The notes below the pieces were generated by a model. It was given only the letters and a program-made list of their open reading frames with translations, was not told the origin of the DNA and did no database searches. Both the position numbers and the translations under genes were made by a program. A DNA stretch of 56,147 bases from Oscillospiraceae bacterium (GTDB lineage Bacteria; Bacillota; Clostridia; Oscillospirales; Oscillospiraceae): NCBI GenBank assembly GCA_017501355.1, contig JAFVXA010000050.1, positions 1 through 56,147 of the forward strand, in the 5' to 3' direction. Numbering within the stretch: position 1 is the stretch's first letter; each line of letters opens with the position of its first letter. Below are positions 16,994 through 25,411 of the stretch, one piece after another.

Positions 16994-18022
16994 TCAGCAC
17001 ACCCCCTTGAGGAAATCACGGCGGACATAATTACGGAGAATGTTCTCCATGAAGTCCGGCTCCACATACTGACGAATTTTCGTCAGAGTGTCGCTGTTGG
17101 TGATGGCGCGTCCCGGCTGCAGGTATTCCCGCAGTGCCATAGCGCACCAGCTGATGCCCCGCAGGCAGGTCACCGTGAAGAACAGGGGCAGGCGCTCGGC
17201 AATGGTGCTTGTGTCCATTCTGCCGTCCACCGCCCGCAGGTACATCCGCAGAAAATTCCCAATCTCCTCCGCCGTGAGGATCACATCCGTTTTCCAGAAT
17301 GTAGTGGTGGGTACAAGAAAGTGACCGAGATCCTGTGCAGGCTCGGACAAAAGGGGCTTTTCCCAGTCGATGAGATAGCTCCGTGCCCCTTCGTTGATGA
17401 GGAAGTTACCGGAGTTCAGCTCCGTATTCACAATGCAGCGGGGTGCGGCGGCTCCTTCTGCAAGGGGTAATCTTCCGATCTCGGCGATCAGCTCCTCCAA
17501 CAGATGGCAGCTTTCCTTCTCCGCGCCATCCCAGTCAAGATACTGCTGCGCCATGGTAAGGCATTCCTCGTAAATCTCCCTGGCAGGGTACTTTGCCGGG
17601 ATCAGTGCCGTCGTTTGCGGCACAGGCAGGCTGTGGATATCCGCAAGGATCTCCGCCGCCGCGCCAAGATCGCTTTCATACCGCAGCGCCCGCCCGCTCA
17701 GCCACTCCATCACAAGGGTGCCATAGGGCAAGATACTGCGGGAATCATCGCAGAACAGCGCTTTGGGGGTGCGCCCCGAGGGTGCAAGATCACGCAGCGC
17801 CGAAAATTCATATTCGATCTGGTTCGGAAGATGCATCTGGCTGCCCGTGTTCACCCGCAGTACCAGTTTCTGCCCCGTCAAAGGATGGGTAAAAGAGAAA
17901 TTGGTGTTATATTCCCCCTGTCCGAGGGGGACAAAGTGCAATTCTGTCGCAGCGGGCAGCCCCAGCTGATCGAGAAAATCGCGGCTATGGACATAGGTCT
18001 GAAACGCTTCCGTCTGGATCAT
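16994..18022 (-). CDS. aminoglycoside phosphotransferase/choline-kinase-like protein
   Basis: A 342-aa protein with the APH kinase fold. An N-lobe runs GQGEYNTNFSF to LVLRVN, and LVMEWLSG forms the hinge. The catalytic loop is V-N-T-E-L-N-S-G-N at residues 198-206, then YLIDWE with metal-binding Asp219. The usual motif is H-x-D-x-x-x-x-N; here His is replaced by Asn199 and the catalytic Asp by Glu201. It may be a kinase with altered chemistry or a non-phosphorylating ligand binder. It overlaps the TIGR04282 gene by 4 bp and is followed by TIGR04283 with no gap, so the three products probably act on one metabolite. An antibiotic-resistance role is unlikely. Confidence 0.78.
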   Translation of the reverse strand: MIQTEAFQTYVHSRDFLDQLGLPAATELHFVPLGQGEYNTNFSFTHPLTGQKLVLRVNTGSQMHLPNQIEYEFSALRDLAPSGRTPKALFCDDSRSILPYGTLVMEWLSGRALRYESDLGAAAEILADIHSLPVPQTTALIPAKYPAREIYEECLTMAQQYLDWDGAEKESCHLLEELIAEIGRLPLAEGAAAPRCIVNTELNSGNFLINEGARSYLIDWEKPLLSEPAQDLGHFLVPTTTFWKTDVILTAEEIGNFLRMYLRAVDGRMDTSTIAERLPLFFTVTCLRGISWCAMALREYLQPGRAITNSDTLTKIRQYVEPDFMENILRNYVRRDFLKGVC

Positions 18023-18681
18023 GTCCCTTCCTCCTTTGCAAAAATCATCCTAAGGCAGCGGGCGGTATGATTCTCTTCGCCGCGGCACTCGTCCCAGAGC
18101 TTACGAAGTTCCTCAGGCGTATCCACATCGTCACAGGGCAGGGTCTTTGCCACGGTGCAGCCCGCCCGCTCTGCCGCTGCACAGGTCGCGTCAAAGACGG
18201 TGCTGATACCGTAACACAGCTTTTCAAACATCGCAGGGCAGGGCTTTTTTAAGCCTACCAGATAATAGCCGCCGTCAGCAGTCGGACCGAGTGCAACATC
18301 TGCCGATGCAAGGGCAGCAAAGCCGCTTTCGAGATGCGCCACCGTCATACGGGGCAGATCAGAGCCTGTCAGGACACAGGCATCGTAGCCCATACCCAGC
18401 ACCCGTGTCATGGCGTTGTGCATCCGCGCACCGAGATCCTCCCCCTCCTGCGGGAACAGCTCCTGCGCTGTGGGGAATATCTCCCCCAGCCGCTCCCAGC
18501 CCTCACCGGGGGTATAGGTGACAAAGAGCTCCGCGTCCGTTTTACCCGCAAGCCCTGCCAGATCACGCAGGAAGGCGGTGTGCAGCGCCGCGCATTCTTC
18601 GCCGCTCAAAAACGGCATCAGACGGGTTTTGGTGCGTCCCGGTTCGGGGATGCGGGTCATACAGATCCACGCTTTTTTCAT
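18019..18681 (-). CDS. TIGR04282/DUF2064-type transferase
   Basis: A 220-aa protein with a nucleotidyltransferase-like Rossmann fold. It begins MKKAWICMTRIPEPGRTKTRL, the typical TIGR04282 start, followed by LTGSDLPRM and a GPTADGGYYLVGL motif. The family occurs next to TIGR04283 glycosyltransferases and was named for co-occurrence with radical-SAM/selenodomain proteins. It could activate or transfer a sugar-like moiety. It lies 26 bp behind the ABC ATPase gene. Confidence 0.82.
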   Translation of the reverse strand: MKKAWICMTRIPEPGRTKTRLMPFLSGEECAALHTAFLRDLAGLAGKTDAELFVTYTPGEGWERLGEIFPTAQELFPQEGEDLGARMHNAMTRVLGMGYDACVLTGSDLPRMTVAHLESGFAALASADVALGPTADGGYYLVGLKKPCPAMFEKLCYGISTVFDATCAAAERAGCTVAKTLPCDDVDTPEELRKLWDECRGEENHTARCLRMIFAKEEGT

Positions 18682-18707
18682 CCGTGTTCCTCCCTGCCGA
18701 TCGTTTT

Positions 18708-19733
18708 CTAATTTCTGTTATCTTGGCTGAAAAACACACACTCGTCAAGTGTCACATCGCAGGAGATCGTCTCTCCCACCGACCACGCGGGGCAATCCCG
18801 CAGAGAACACTTCCAGCGCTGTCCGTTTCCCGCTTCCAGCGTCACCAATGTGTCCACGCCGCGGAACTGTATTTGCCGCACGGTGAGGGCAAGCGCCCCC
18901 GCTTGCTTTGTTCGGATCGCTCCCGCGCGGAGCATCAGATCGTAGCGTCCATCGGGCAACGCCGCTTCGCAGGAGAAGAGTTCCGACACAAAGCGACCGT
19001 TTTCCACTCTGCCGCCGAGGTAGCAGCAGTCACCAAAATAGTCCGCAACGGTTCGATTCGCAGGATGACGATAGACCTCCTCCGGCACATCGTACTGAAG
19101 GATCTTTCCCGCCGACATCACCGCCACGCGGTGGGACATGGCAAGGGCTTCTTCCCGGTCATGGGTCACAAGAACGGTGGTCATGCCAAACTCCCGATGA
19201 AGCTGCGCCACAAGGCTTCGCATCTCTTCGCGCAGATTTTCGTCGAGGGAGGAAAAGGGCTCATCCAGCAGCAGAAGCTTCGGTTTTGCCGCAAGCGCTC
19301 TTGCCAGCGCCACGCGCTGCTGCTGTCCGCCGGAAAGCTCCGACATTCTGCGCTGCCCCAACCCCGGCAGCTGCACTTTTTCAAGCAGTTCTTCTGCCGT
19401 CCGCAGGCGCTCCGCTTTGGAAACGCCCTGCATTTTCAGCGGGAACGCCACGTTCTCCGCCGCCGTCATGTGGGGGAACAGGCGCATATCCTGAAACACA
19501 ATGACTGTGCCGCGGCGATGGGCGGGGAGCTTCGTAATCTCCTCGCCACCAAGGAGGATACTGCCGCCATCCGGGGGCAGGATGCCCGCCACGGTTTTCA
19601 GCAGGGTACTTTTGCCGCAGCCGGAATGACCCAGCAGAGACACAAACTCCCCCTCCTCCACCGTGAGGGACACGCCGCGCAGAATGGGCTGCGCCTGCAG
19701 CGACACGGAGAGGTCTTTGATTTCCAGTTTCAT
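18708..19733 (-). CDS. ABC transporter ATPase, Fe3+/spermidine/YnjD-like
   Basis: A 341-aa ATPase with Walker A GHSGCGKST, signature LSGGQQQRVALARAL, Walker B LLLLDEPFSSLD and a C-terminal TOBE-like extension (residues about 240-341). The type fits importers for polyamines, iron, thiamine and 2-aminoethylphosphonate, and E. coli YnjD. It overlaps the permease gene by 4 bp. With two permeases and a lipoprotein it makes a complete importer. Confidence 0.88.
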   Translation of the reverse strand: MKLEIKDLSVSLQAQPILRGVSLTVEEGEFVSLLGHSGCGKSTLLKTVAGILPPDGGSILLGGEEITKLPAHRRGTVIVFQDMRLFPHMTAAENVAFPLKMQGVSKAERLRTAEELLEKVQLPGLGQRRMSELSGGQQQRVALARALAAKPKLLLLDEPFSSLDENLREEMRSLVAQLHREFGMTTVLVTHDREEALAMSHRVAVMSAGKILQYDVPEEVYRHPANRTVADYFGDCCYLGGRVENGRFVSELFSCEAALPDGRYDLMLRAGAIRTKQAGALALTVRQIQFRGVDTLVTLEAGNGQRWKCSLRDCPAWSVGETISCDVTLDECVFFSQDNRN

Positions 19734-20527
19734 TGCGTTTCACCTCGCTTTTCTGTTCGTTTGATCGCCCACTCAAGCAGGAAGAACACCAGCAAAGCGG
19801 ATGACACAAAGACCGTAGCATAAACAGAGGACAGAGCGCGATCACCGCTCTGAATATAGGGCACCAACACCAGCGCCAGCGTCTTGATCCGTCCGCCGCC
19901 CACCATGAGGGTGGTGAAGTACTGACTGTAGGACAGCACAAAGCCCATGGAGAGGGAGGACAAGATCCCCGGCAGGAGCTGGGGCAATGTCACAAGGAAG
20001 AACGCTCTGAGCGGGCTTGCACCCAACACTGCCGCCTGCTCCTCATGCCGCACACCCACGGCGGCAGTTACATCCGCCATGATGGTCACGCAGTAGGGCA
20101 GCGCCACCACCAGATGCACCAGGACCACACCCAAGAGGGTATCGGACAGACCCGCGCGGATCATGGTCAGCTGAATGCCCGTAGCAAAGACCGTACCCGG
20201 CACAAGCAGGGGCAGAAAGCCCGCCGCCTGCACCGCAGAGCACCCGAAAAAGGTATAGAGCTCCGTGGCACGGGCAGTCATCACACCCACGATGGTGGCA
20301 AGCACCGCCACCACCGCCGCCAGCCAGATGCTGCTAAAAAGGAGCTGCGGCAGCTTGGCGCTGCCAAAGAGCAGCTCCTGCACCGTGCGGAGAGTATAGC
20401 TCTCAGGCAGGAGATTCGGCCACGACCAGCGCCCCGTCACGCTCCAGAGCACCATCACCGCCATAGGCAGCAGGATCGCAAAGGCGGTCACGCCCAGCAC
20501 GAAGGAAAGAAATCTGTGCTTTCTCAT
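19730..20527 (-). CDS. ABC transporter permease (second subunit)
   Basis: A 265-aa BPD_transp_1 permease with six or so membrane segments and the EAA-type loop EEQAAVLGASPLRAFFLVTLPQL. It overlaps its neighbours by 4 bp at both ends. In E. coli YnjC a single long protein fills the place of the two subunits seen here. Confidence 0.87.
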   Translation of the reverse strand: MRKHRFLSFVLGVTAFAILLPMAVMVLWSVTGRWSWPNLLPESYTLRTVQELLFGSAKLPQLLFSSIWLAAVVAVLATIVGVMTARATELYTFFGCSAVQAAGFLPLLVPGTVFATGIQLTMIRAGLSDTLLGVVLVHLVVALPYCVTIMADVTAAVGVRHEEQAAVLGASPLRAFFLVTLPQLLPGILSSLSMGFVLSYSQYFTTLMVGGGRIKTLALVLVPYIQSGDRALSSVYATVFVSSALLVFFLLEWAIKRTEKRGETQ

Positions 20528-21396
20528 GCTCTGCCCCCCATTCGTTTCAGCATACGGCGGGTCAGCACCCCATAGAGCGCTGCCATTGCAAGCGCCAGCA
20601 GCAGAATCACGCCGTTCATCGCCATGGCATAGGGGCGGTCACGAAGGTTGGGGCTCATGTAGGCAAGGTATGCCTGCACAGGCAGTGCCTTCGGCACCGT
20701 CGCGCCCAGCAGCAGGGGCAGCTCATAGCCGCCAAAGGCAAAAATGAAGATGATAAGAAATGCCTTCACGATGGCAGGCAGGGTCAGCGGCAGGGTCACA
20801 GAGAAAAAGCTTCTGAGAGGGGATGCACCGAGATTTTCCGCCGCCTCGCCAAGGGTATCGCTCACCGAGAACATCAGCGCCAGCACGAAATATGCAACAA
20901 AGGGGATCTCCTTCCAGAGATACGCCGCGATCGCGCCGCCGTAATCGGGGGTAAAGAGGAGCTGAGGAAACTGTGACTGTTCCGCGATCAGCCCAAGAGC
21001 CGCCGCAACACGCGCCACCAGTCCCGCCTGCGACAAAAGGTTGATGGCAAACACCGCCACCACCGCATGGGGCACCAGAATGGGCATCCGCACAAGATAG
21101 AGCATGGCGCCATCCCGTTTGCGGCAGCGAATGAGCGCCGCCGACAGCAGCACACCCAGCACCGCTGACAGCACCGCCGACAGCAGCGCAATACGCAGGC
21201 TCACGCCGAGTGCTCGCAGAAAGGTCTCATCCTGCAGCACCTTGGCGTAGTGTTCTGTTGTAAACTCCGTCAGTCCGAAGGCGGGGATATAGCCAAAGCT
21301 CTGAATCGCCACGTTCCAGACGGAAAGAAGCAGCAGCGCCGTCAGCGCCAGAAACGGCGCCAGCAGCACGGCAATATGCCATTTTTTCTTTCTCAT
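20524..21396 (-). CDS. ABC transporter permease (first subunit)
   Basis: A 290-aa permease with an N-terminal membrane helix and the EAA loop GEAAENLGASPLRSFFSVTLPLT. It partners with the following permease gene, which overlaps it by 4 bp. An 80-bp gap with a hairpin separates it from the lipoprotein gene. Confidence 0.87.
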   Translation of the reverse strand: MRKKKWHIAVLLAPFLALTALLLLSVWNVAIQSFGYIPAFGLTEFTTEHYAKVLQDETFLRALGVSLRIALLSAVLSAVLGVLLSAALIRCRKRDGAMLYLVRMPILVPHAVVAVFAINLLSQAGLVARVAAALGLIAEQSQFPQLLFTPDYGGAIAAYLWKEIPFVAYFVLALMFSVSDTLGEAAENLGASPLRSFFSVTLPLTLPAIVKAFLIIFIFAFGGYELPLLLGATVPKALPVQAYLAYMSPNLRDRPYAMAMNGVILLLALAMAALYGVLTRRMLKRMGGRA

Positions 21397-21418
21397 ACGC
21401 CCTCACAAAACGGCAGGA

Positions 21419-21445
21419 AACGACACAGGTCTCCTGTGCCGTTTC
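21419..21445 (-). terminator. hairpin between lipoprotein and permease genes
   Basis: An 11-bp stem with one mismatch (AAACGACACAGG against CCTGTGCCGTTT). On the minus strand a second GCCGTTTTGTG follows and could form an alternative, longer pairing. It is a likely processing or partial termination site that favours the binding protein, like the hairpin at 5175-5226. Confidence 0.55.
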
Positions 21446-21476
21446 TCGCCGGATAACAATGAAGAAGTTTTTATCG

Positions 21477-22712
21477 TTACTTGCCCACCACTTCGTTCAG
21501 CCAGATCTCCTCGATCACGGGGACAAGGCTTGCGGGCATCTCGGGCAGACGGTGCGCCAGCAGCTCTGCCTGCGTCAGCACGCCCTCACCGATCTCCACC
21601 GCGTCAAAGGCAGCCTTCTCCTCGGCGCTGAGCTTATCGGTGGCAACCACAGGCAGCTCACGCAGGGTCTCATACTGGGTCAGCTGGATGTCGCCGGAGA
21701 GGATGGCGTTGATCACCACCATAGCACCTGCCTTGTTGGGGGAATCGAAGGCAATTGCCATGTAGTTGGTGTTGCCGATGGTGCCATTGTCAAAGACAAA
21801 GGTACGGGTGGTATCGGTGTAGGTGCCGTTTGCAATGCCGGTGGCAACAGAGAACGGACCATAGCTCATGTTCATCACAAGCTCACCATCCGCAAACATG
21901 GAGTCCACGGTGGTGGAGGAATCGGGGAAGGTCTTACCCTCGTTCCAGAGATAGGGATTCAGTGCGCGGAGATATTCGATAGCGGGTGCAATGGCAGCCT
22001 TCACGGTCTCATAGTCTGCCTCCATGGTCTGGAACTGCTCCCAGCCGCAGAGCTCATAGATGAGGTTGCGGACAAAGGCGCTGCCGGTGAAATCGGGAAG
22101 AGCCGGATAAGTAACCTTGCCTGCATACTTCTTGCAGTACTCCATAAATTCATCGGCGTTTGCAGGCGCTTCGGGCGTTACGGCACTGTCGCTCATCATG
22201 ACCATCTGCGCTCTTGCATAGGGGGCTTCGTAGCCCTCGATGGGCATACAGAAGTCGTTCAGCGTCTCGGGATCGTCCAGATCAATATACGCTTCCATGT
22301 TGGGGAGCTTCTCGGTAAAAGGACCATAGAGCAGACCGTTTTCCTTGGCGGAATAGAAGTTTTCGCCGTTGATCCAGATCATGTCGATGCTGCCGCTTGT
22401 CGCGCCCATCTGCTTCTCACCGGAGAGCTTTGCGAGGATCTCGTCGATGTTCATGCCCACCACTTCGAGGGTGATGTCATAGTGTTCCTTCACGTAATCC
22501 GCGACGGTGGTGTTCAGCCAGTTGTTGCGGTTCTCATCACCGCCCCAGCCGTAGAAGGTAACGGTGGTACCGCGTGCAGCTTCCACGATCTCTTCCCAGC
22601 TTGCGGTGCTGAGATCCAGTGCATCCACTGCGATCTCCTCATCGCCTGCGCCGCAGGCAGCAAGGGACAGGCTCATCACCAGCGCAAGCATCAGTGCCAA
22701 AAGCTTTTTCAT
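21477..22712 (-). CDS. ABC transporter substrate-binding lipoprotein, YnjB-like
   Basis: A 411-aa lipoprotein with signal peptide MKKLLALMLALVMSLSLAAC and Cys20 as the lipid anchor. The mature protein starts with the YnjB-like segment TVTFYGWGGDENRNNWLNT and continues as a type II binding-protein fold. The start at 22712 is chosen because AGAGGA lies six bases upstream; the ATG at 22718 sits against that site. The gene begins within 3 bp of the end of the broken nucleoside hydrolase gene. The ligand is unknown; the neighbouring genes suggest a sugar- or nucleoside-like compound. Confidence 0.85.
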   Translation of the reverse strand: MKKLLALMLALVMSLSLAACGAGDEEIAVDALDLSTASWEEIVEAARGTTVTFYGWGGDENRNNWLNTTVADYVKEHYDITLEVVGMNIDEILAKLSGEKQMGATSGSIDMIWINGENFYSAKENGLLYGPFTEKLPNMEAYIDLDDPETLNDFCMPIEGYEAPYARAQMVMMSDSAVTPEAPANADEFMEYCKKYAGKVTYPALPDFTGSAFVRNLIYELCGWEQFQTMEADYETVKAAIAPAIEYLRALNPYLWNEGKTFPDSSTTVDSMFADGELVMNMSYGPFSVATGIANGTYTDTTRTFVFDNGTIGNTNYMAIAFDSPNKAGAMVVINAILSGDIQLTQYETLRELPVVATDKLSAEEKAAFDAVEIGEGVLTQAELLAHRLPEMPASLVPVIEEIWLNEVVGK

Positions 22713-22714
22713 GC

Positions 22715-23334
22715 TCATTCCTCTTTCTTTTGTTCTTTACTCTCCCCCGCAAGCATACGGCAGGCAGTGATCCATGTTTGTTCAATGTGGCGGAAATAGG
22801 CATCCTGCTGCCCGATCACAGGCAGGTGCAGAGAAATGCTCTCCCCGCCGCCGTGGAGCATACCGCGGCGCAGCGATTCCTCTGTGGGGCTGATCTCACA
22901 TTCCTCAAATCGCACCAGTTCCGGATGCAGCAGCTGTACCGCCACCATCACATCCCAGTTCACAAAGCCCGCAAGCCCCCAGTTCTTTTCATAGATATCG
23001 AACCAATAGGCGATCTGCTCCTCCAGCTGCGCTCCCAATCTGCCGCAGGGCTGCAGCGATCGGTCTTGCTGTCCGCGCCGCGCAGCACAGGGATGTCCTC
23101 CCTGCCCCAGTCCTGCATCATACGCAGGGTATTGCGATACACCGTCTCCTGCGTACTGTTGCCGCAGGAGCAGGTGATGCCCAGCAGCTCCACCTCAGGC
23201 AAGCCCAGAAGGTACAGCAGGGTCAATCCGTCATCCACATCGCAGCCGGGCACCCCCATGGTATTGTCGCAGTCAAAGATCAACGGGATTTTCTTCTCCA
23301 TACGGTGCGCCCCCTTCGCAATAGGATTCGACAA
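22715..23334 (-). pseudogene. nucleoside hydrolase gene with internal deletion and frameshift
   Basis: The 5' part (start MEKKIPLIFDCDNTMG at 23301) encodes the nucleoside-hydrolase Asp cluster DCDNTMGVPGCDVDDGL and runs to VLRGADSKTD. The homologous C-terminal part (GAQLEEQIAYWF to VAVQLLHPELV) then continues in a different frame from about 23050. Compared with the intact paralogue at 23488, about 115-120 residues of the middle are missing, including the LMGG and DP motifs. This is a deletion plus frameshift, not a sequencing slip of one base. It is the first gene of the ABC operon. Candidate promoter: TTGACG (23360-23365), 18-bp spacer, TAGATT (23336-23341). Confidence 0.8.
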
Positions 23335-23421
23335 TAATCTACCGTTTTTTATTAGACTTCGTCAAGTATATTGCCATTGATTTTCGCAAGTCTGAAAATG
23401 CTTTTTCCAATCGTCTGTTCA

Positions 23422-23450
23422 TGGACAAGCGCTACGCTTTTGATTACAAT
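23422..23450 (+). promoter_or_regulatory. promoter of the nucleoside hydrolase-PadR fusion gene
   Basis: TGGACA (23422-23427), 17-bp spacer, TACAAT (23445-23450), about 38 bp before the start codon. It faces away from the candidate promoter of the ABC operon, about 57 bp to its left. Confidence 0.6.
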
Positions 23451-23487
23451 GAATAGGAGCAGACATCTCACGTTCGGGAGGGATCGT

Positions 23488-24705
23488 ATGAAAAAAATCA
23501 TCTTCGACTGCGACAACACCATGGGCATCAGCGGTCGTCCCATGGACGATGCGCTGGCGCTGCTATACCTTCTCGGTCGAAGCGAGGAAGCGGAGATCCT
23601 CGGCATCTGCTGCAACGCGGGCAACGGCACCGCGCAGGAGGTCTACACCTGCTGCCGTCACCTGCTGGACGAGAGCGGCTGGGCGCACATCCCCCTCTAC
23701 CGCGGCTGCGAGGACGGCGATCCCGCAGACAGTGAAAGCGCCCGCTTTCTTTCGGAAGCTGCTGCCGCTCACGCAGGAGAGCTGTGCTATCTTGGCATCG
23801 GCTCTCTCACCAATCTCTACGGTGCGTTCCTCCTCGACGGGACTGTTTTCGACAAGCTCTCCCAAATCGTCCTCATGGGCGGCATCACAGAACCCCTTTT
23901 CATCCACGATCAGCCCCTTGCGGAGCTGAATTTCTCTCTTGACCCCGTCGCCTCTGCCTGCGTATTGAGCCGCGGGCGAAATGTCTCCGTCATCACGGGA
24001 AACAATTGTCTGCCCGTTTCCTATCTGCCGAAGGACGAGTTCATGCCCCAGATGTGTCTCACCGACAATCCCGCAGGTATGTACATCGCCCAAAAATGCG
24101 GCTACCGCTTCGCAGACAAGAAGATCAGCTACGGCGCAGAGGGTTCTTACTGCTGGGACGGCGTGGCGGCGGTCTATCTTCTCCACCCCGAATTGTTCGA
24201 CCCCTGCCCCACCCGCTGCCGCATCTCCGAGACTGCGCTGCAGACAGGCTTTCTCGACCCCTCGGAGGAAGGCAGCACCCTTTTGCAGCTCCCCCGCGCC
24301 AGGGATCGCCTGTCCTTCCAGAAGGAGCAGTACAGCGGCTGGCTTTCGCTCCGCATGGGCAAGGCTGCCTTTTCCTGCAAGGGTATGTTCCTCGACAAGC
24401 TCCTGCAGCCCGCCATCCTTGTAACCCTTGCGAAAGCCCCCTGTCATGGCTTCCGTCTGCTGCAGCTGCTGAAAGCAGATGGTCTCATTGACGGTGAGCT
24501 TGACCCTGCAGGACTTTACCGCACCCTCAAGCGCATGGAAGCGGAGGGCTATCTTTCCTCCACTCCCGACAAGACCAGTGCCAAGCCCCGCCGCATCTTT
24601 GCACTGACGGAGCTTGGGCGTTACAGTCTGAAAAGCTGGGAGCTGTCTCTTTTGCGCTATCAGGATCACATCCAGCAGATCCTCAACGCCATGCCCGGGG
24701 ACTGA
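23488..24705 (+). CDS. nucleoside hydrolase fused to a PadR-type DNA-binding domain
   Basis: A 405-aa protein with two domains. Residues 1 to about 285 form an inosine/uridine-type nucleoside hydrolase fold. It has the Ca-binding Asp cluster as DCDNTMGISGRPMDDALAL, LMGG near 129, LDPVASACV near 151, and YCWDGVAAVYLLHPEL near 221 where the usual catalytic His of the HD motif is Trp. Residues about 300-395 are a PadR winged helix (ILVTLAKAPCHGFRLLQLL, LYRTLKRMEAEGYL, PRRIFALTELG). The start at 23488 follows GGGAGG; the longer frame has no site. The gene is divergent from the ABC/transferase operon whose first gene is a broken relative of its own N-terminal domain. The likely role is a one-component regulator that senses the imported compound. 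Confidence 0.82.
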   Translation: MKKIIFDCDNTMGISGRPMDDALALLYLLGRSEEAEILGICCNAGNGTAQEVYTCCRHLLDESGWAHIPLYRGCEDGDPADSESARFLSEAAAAHAGELCYLGIGSLTNLYGAFLLDGTVFDKLSQIVLMGGITEPLFIHDQPLAELNFSLDPVASACVLSRGRNVSVITGNNCLPVSYLPKDEFMPQMCLTDNPAGMYIAQKCGYRFADKKISYGAEGSYCWDGVAAVYLLHPELFDPCPTRCRISETALQTGFLDPSEEGSTLLQLPRARDRLSFQKEQYSGWLSLRMGKAAFSCKGMFLDKLLQPAILVTLAKAPCHGFRLLQLLKADGLIDGELDPAGLYRTLKRMEAEGYLSSTPDKTSAKPRRIFALTELGRYSLKSWELSLLRYQDHIQQILNAMPGD

Positions 24706-24746
24706 GCCAAAACAAAAGAGGCGCAAGTGCGCCCCTCTTTGCAGCA

Positions 24747-24776
24747 AAAAAGCCGCAGGGCTTCTCCTGCGGCTTT
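24747..24776. terminator. bidirectional terminator between the fusion gene and DUF1836
   Basis: AAAGCCGCAGG (24749-24759) pairs with 24766-24776. T-runs follow on both strands. A second hairpin (24715-24740, AAAGAGG arms) lies just before it, so the convergent genes are separated by two stems. Confidence 0.85.
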
Positions 24777-24779
24777 CCC

Positions 24780-25328
24780 TTATTTTTTCACTTTTGCAGC
24801 GGCTTTTTCTTCCTCTTCCTCGTGGTGCAGCACCTCAAAGTATTTATCGAGGTACACCTTGTGCGCCACGGTGATGATGGTGCTGCGGAGCATATCCTTC
24901 TCCTGCGTGTCGTCCACGCCCACCGTGTCCAGCGTTTCCTTCAAGCCAAAGACATAGAACAGCACATTTTCCAGCTCCATACGGAAGTAATCGTATGCCA
25001 CCGCAGGGGTGTAGGTTTTCTGCTGCTGTGCCACAAGCAGACGGATATCCTCCATGGACAGGACGTTCTTTGCCACGGCGATGAAGATCAGATAGGCGAT
25101 CTGCTCGCGGTCATACTGCTTCTTCACCGGGTTGGTGATGAGTCCCTTTTTCACATAATTGCTGATCATAGAGCGGGTCAGCGTGAAATCACCGAGACAA
25201 TCCAGATACTCAGATATGTATTTTGCAGTCTGTTCCAGATACAGACCCACATTGGGGATCTCGTCATAGCGGGGCAGGGTAAATCCACGGACTGAATCCG
25301 CCACACGCACCTTTCTGTTTTCCGTCAT
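24780..25328 (-). CDS. DUF1836 family protein
   Basis: A 182-aa protein of the DUF1836 family, common in Clostridia. The N-terminal half has a MerR-like winged-helix look (LTRSMISNYVKKGLITNPVKKQYDREQIAYL). The C-terminus is a charged EEEEEKAAAKVKK tail. Function is unknown; a DNA-binding role is likely. The start has AAGGGGTGACCGT before it. Promoter on the minus strand: TTGACT (25375-25380), 18-bp spacer, TACAAT (25351-25356). It is divergent from the DegV gene. Confidence 0.8.
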   Translation of the reverse strand: MTENRKVRVADSVRGFTLPRYDEIPNVGLYLEQTAKYISEYLDCLGDFTLTRSMISNYVKKGLITNPVKKQYDREQIAYLIFIAVAKNVLSMEDIRLLVAQQQKTYTPAVAYDYFRMELENVLFYVFGLKETLDTVGVDDTQEKDMLRSTIITVAHKVYLDKYFEVLHHEEEEEKAAAKVKK

Positions 25329-25411
25329 ACGGTCACCCCTTTCTTACGACATTGTACAACGGTTCATGCGTTAAAGTCAAGAATATCTTCTCATCAGCTT
25401 TTCTAAAACCC

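Noticed and set aside
16994-18022. Aminoglycoside resistance gene
   Set aside because: The APH fold is shared by many small-molecule kinases, the catalytic loop is altered, and the gene is embedded in a metabolic operon.
22715-23334. The nucleoside hydrolase break as a simple one-base sequencing error
   Set aside because: About 115-120 residues are missing in addition to the frame change, so one inserted or lost base cannot restore the gene.
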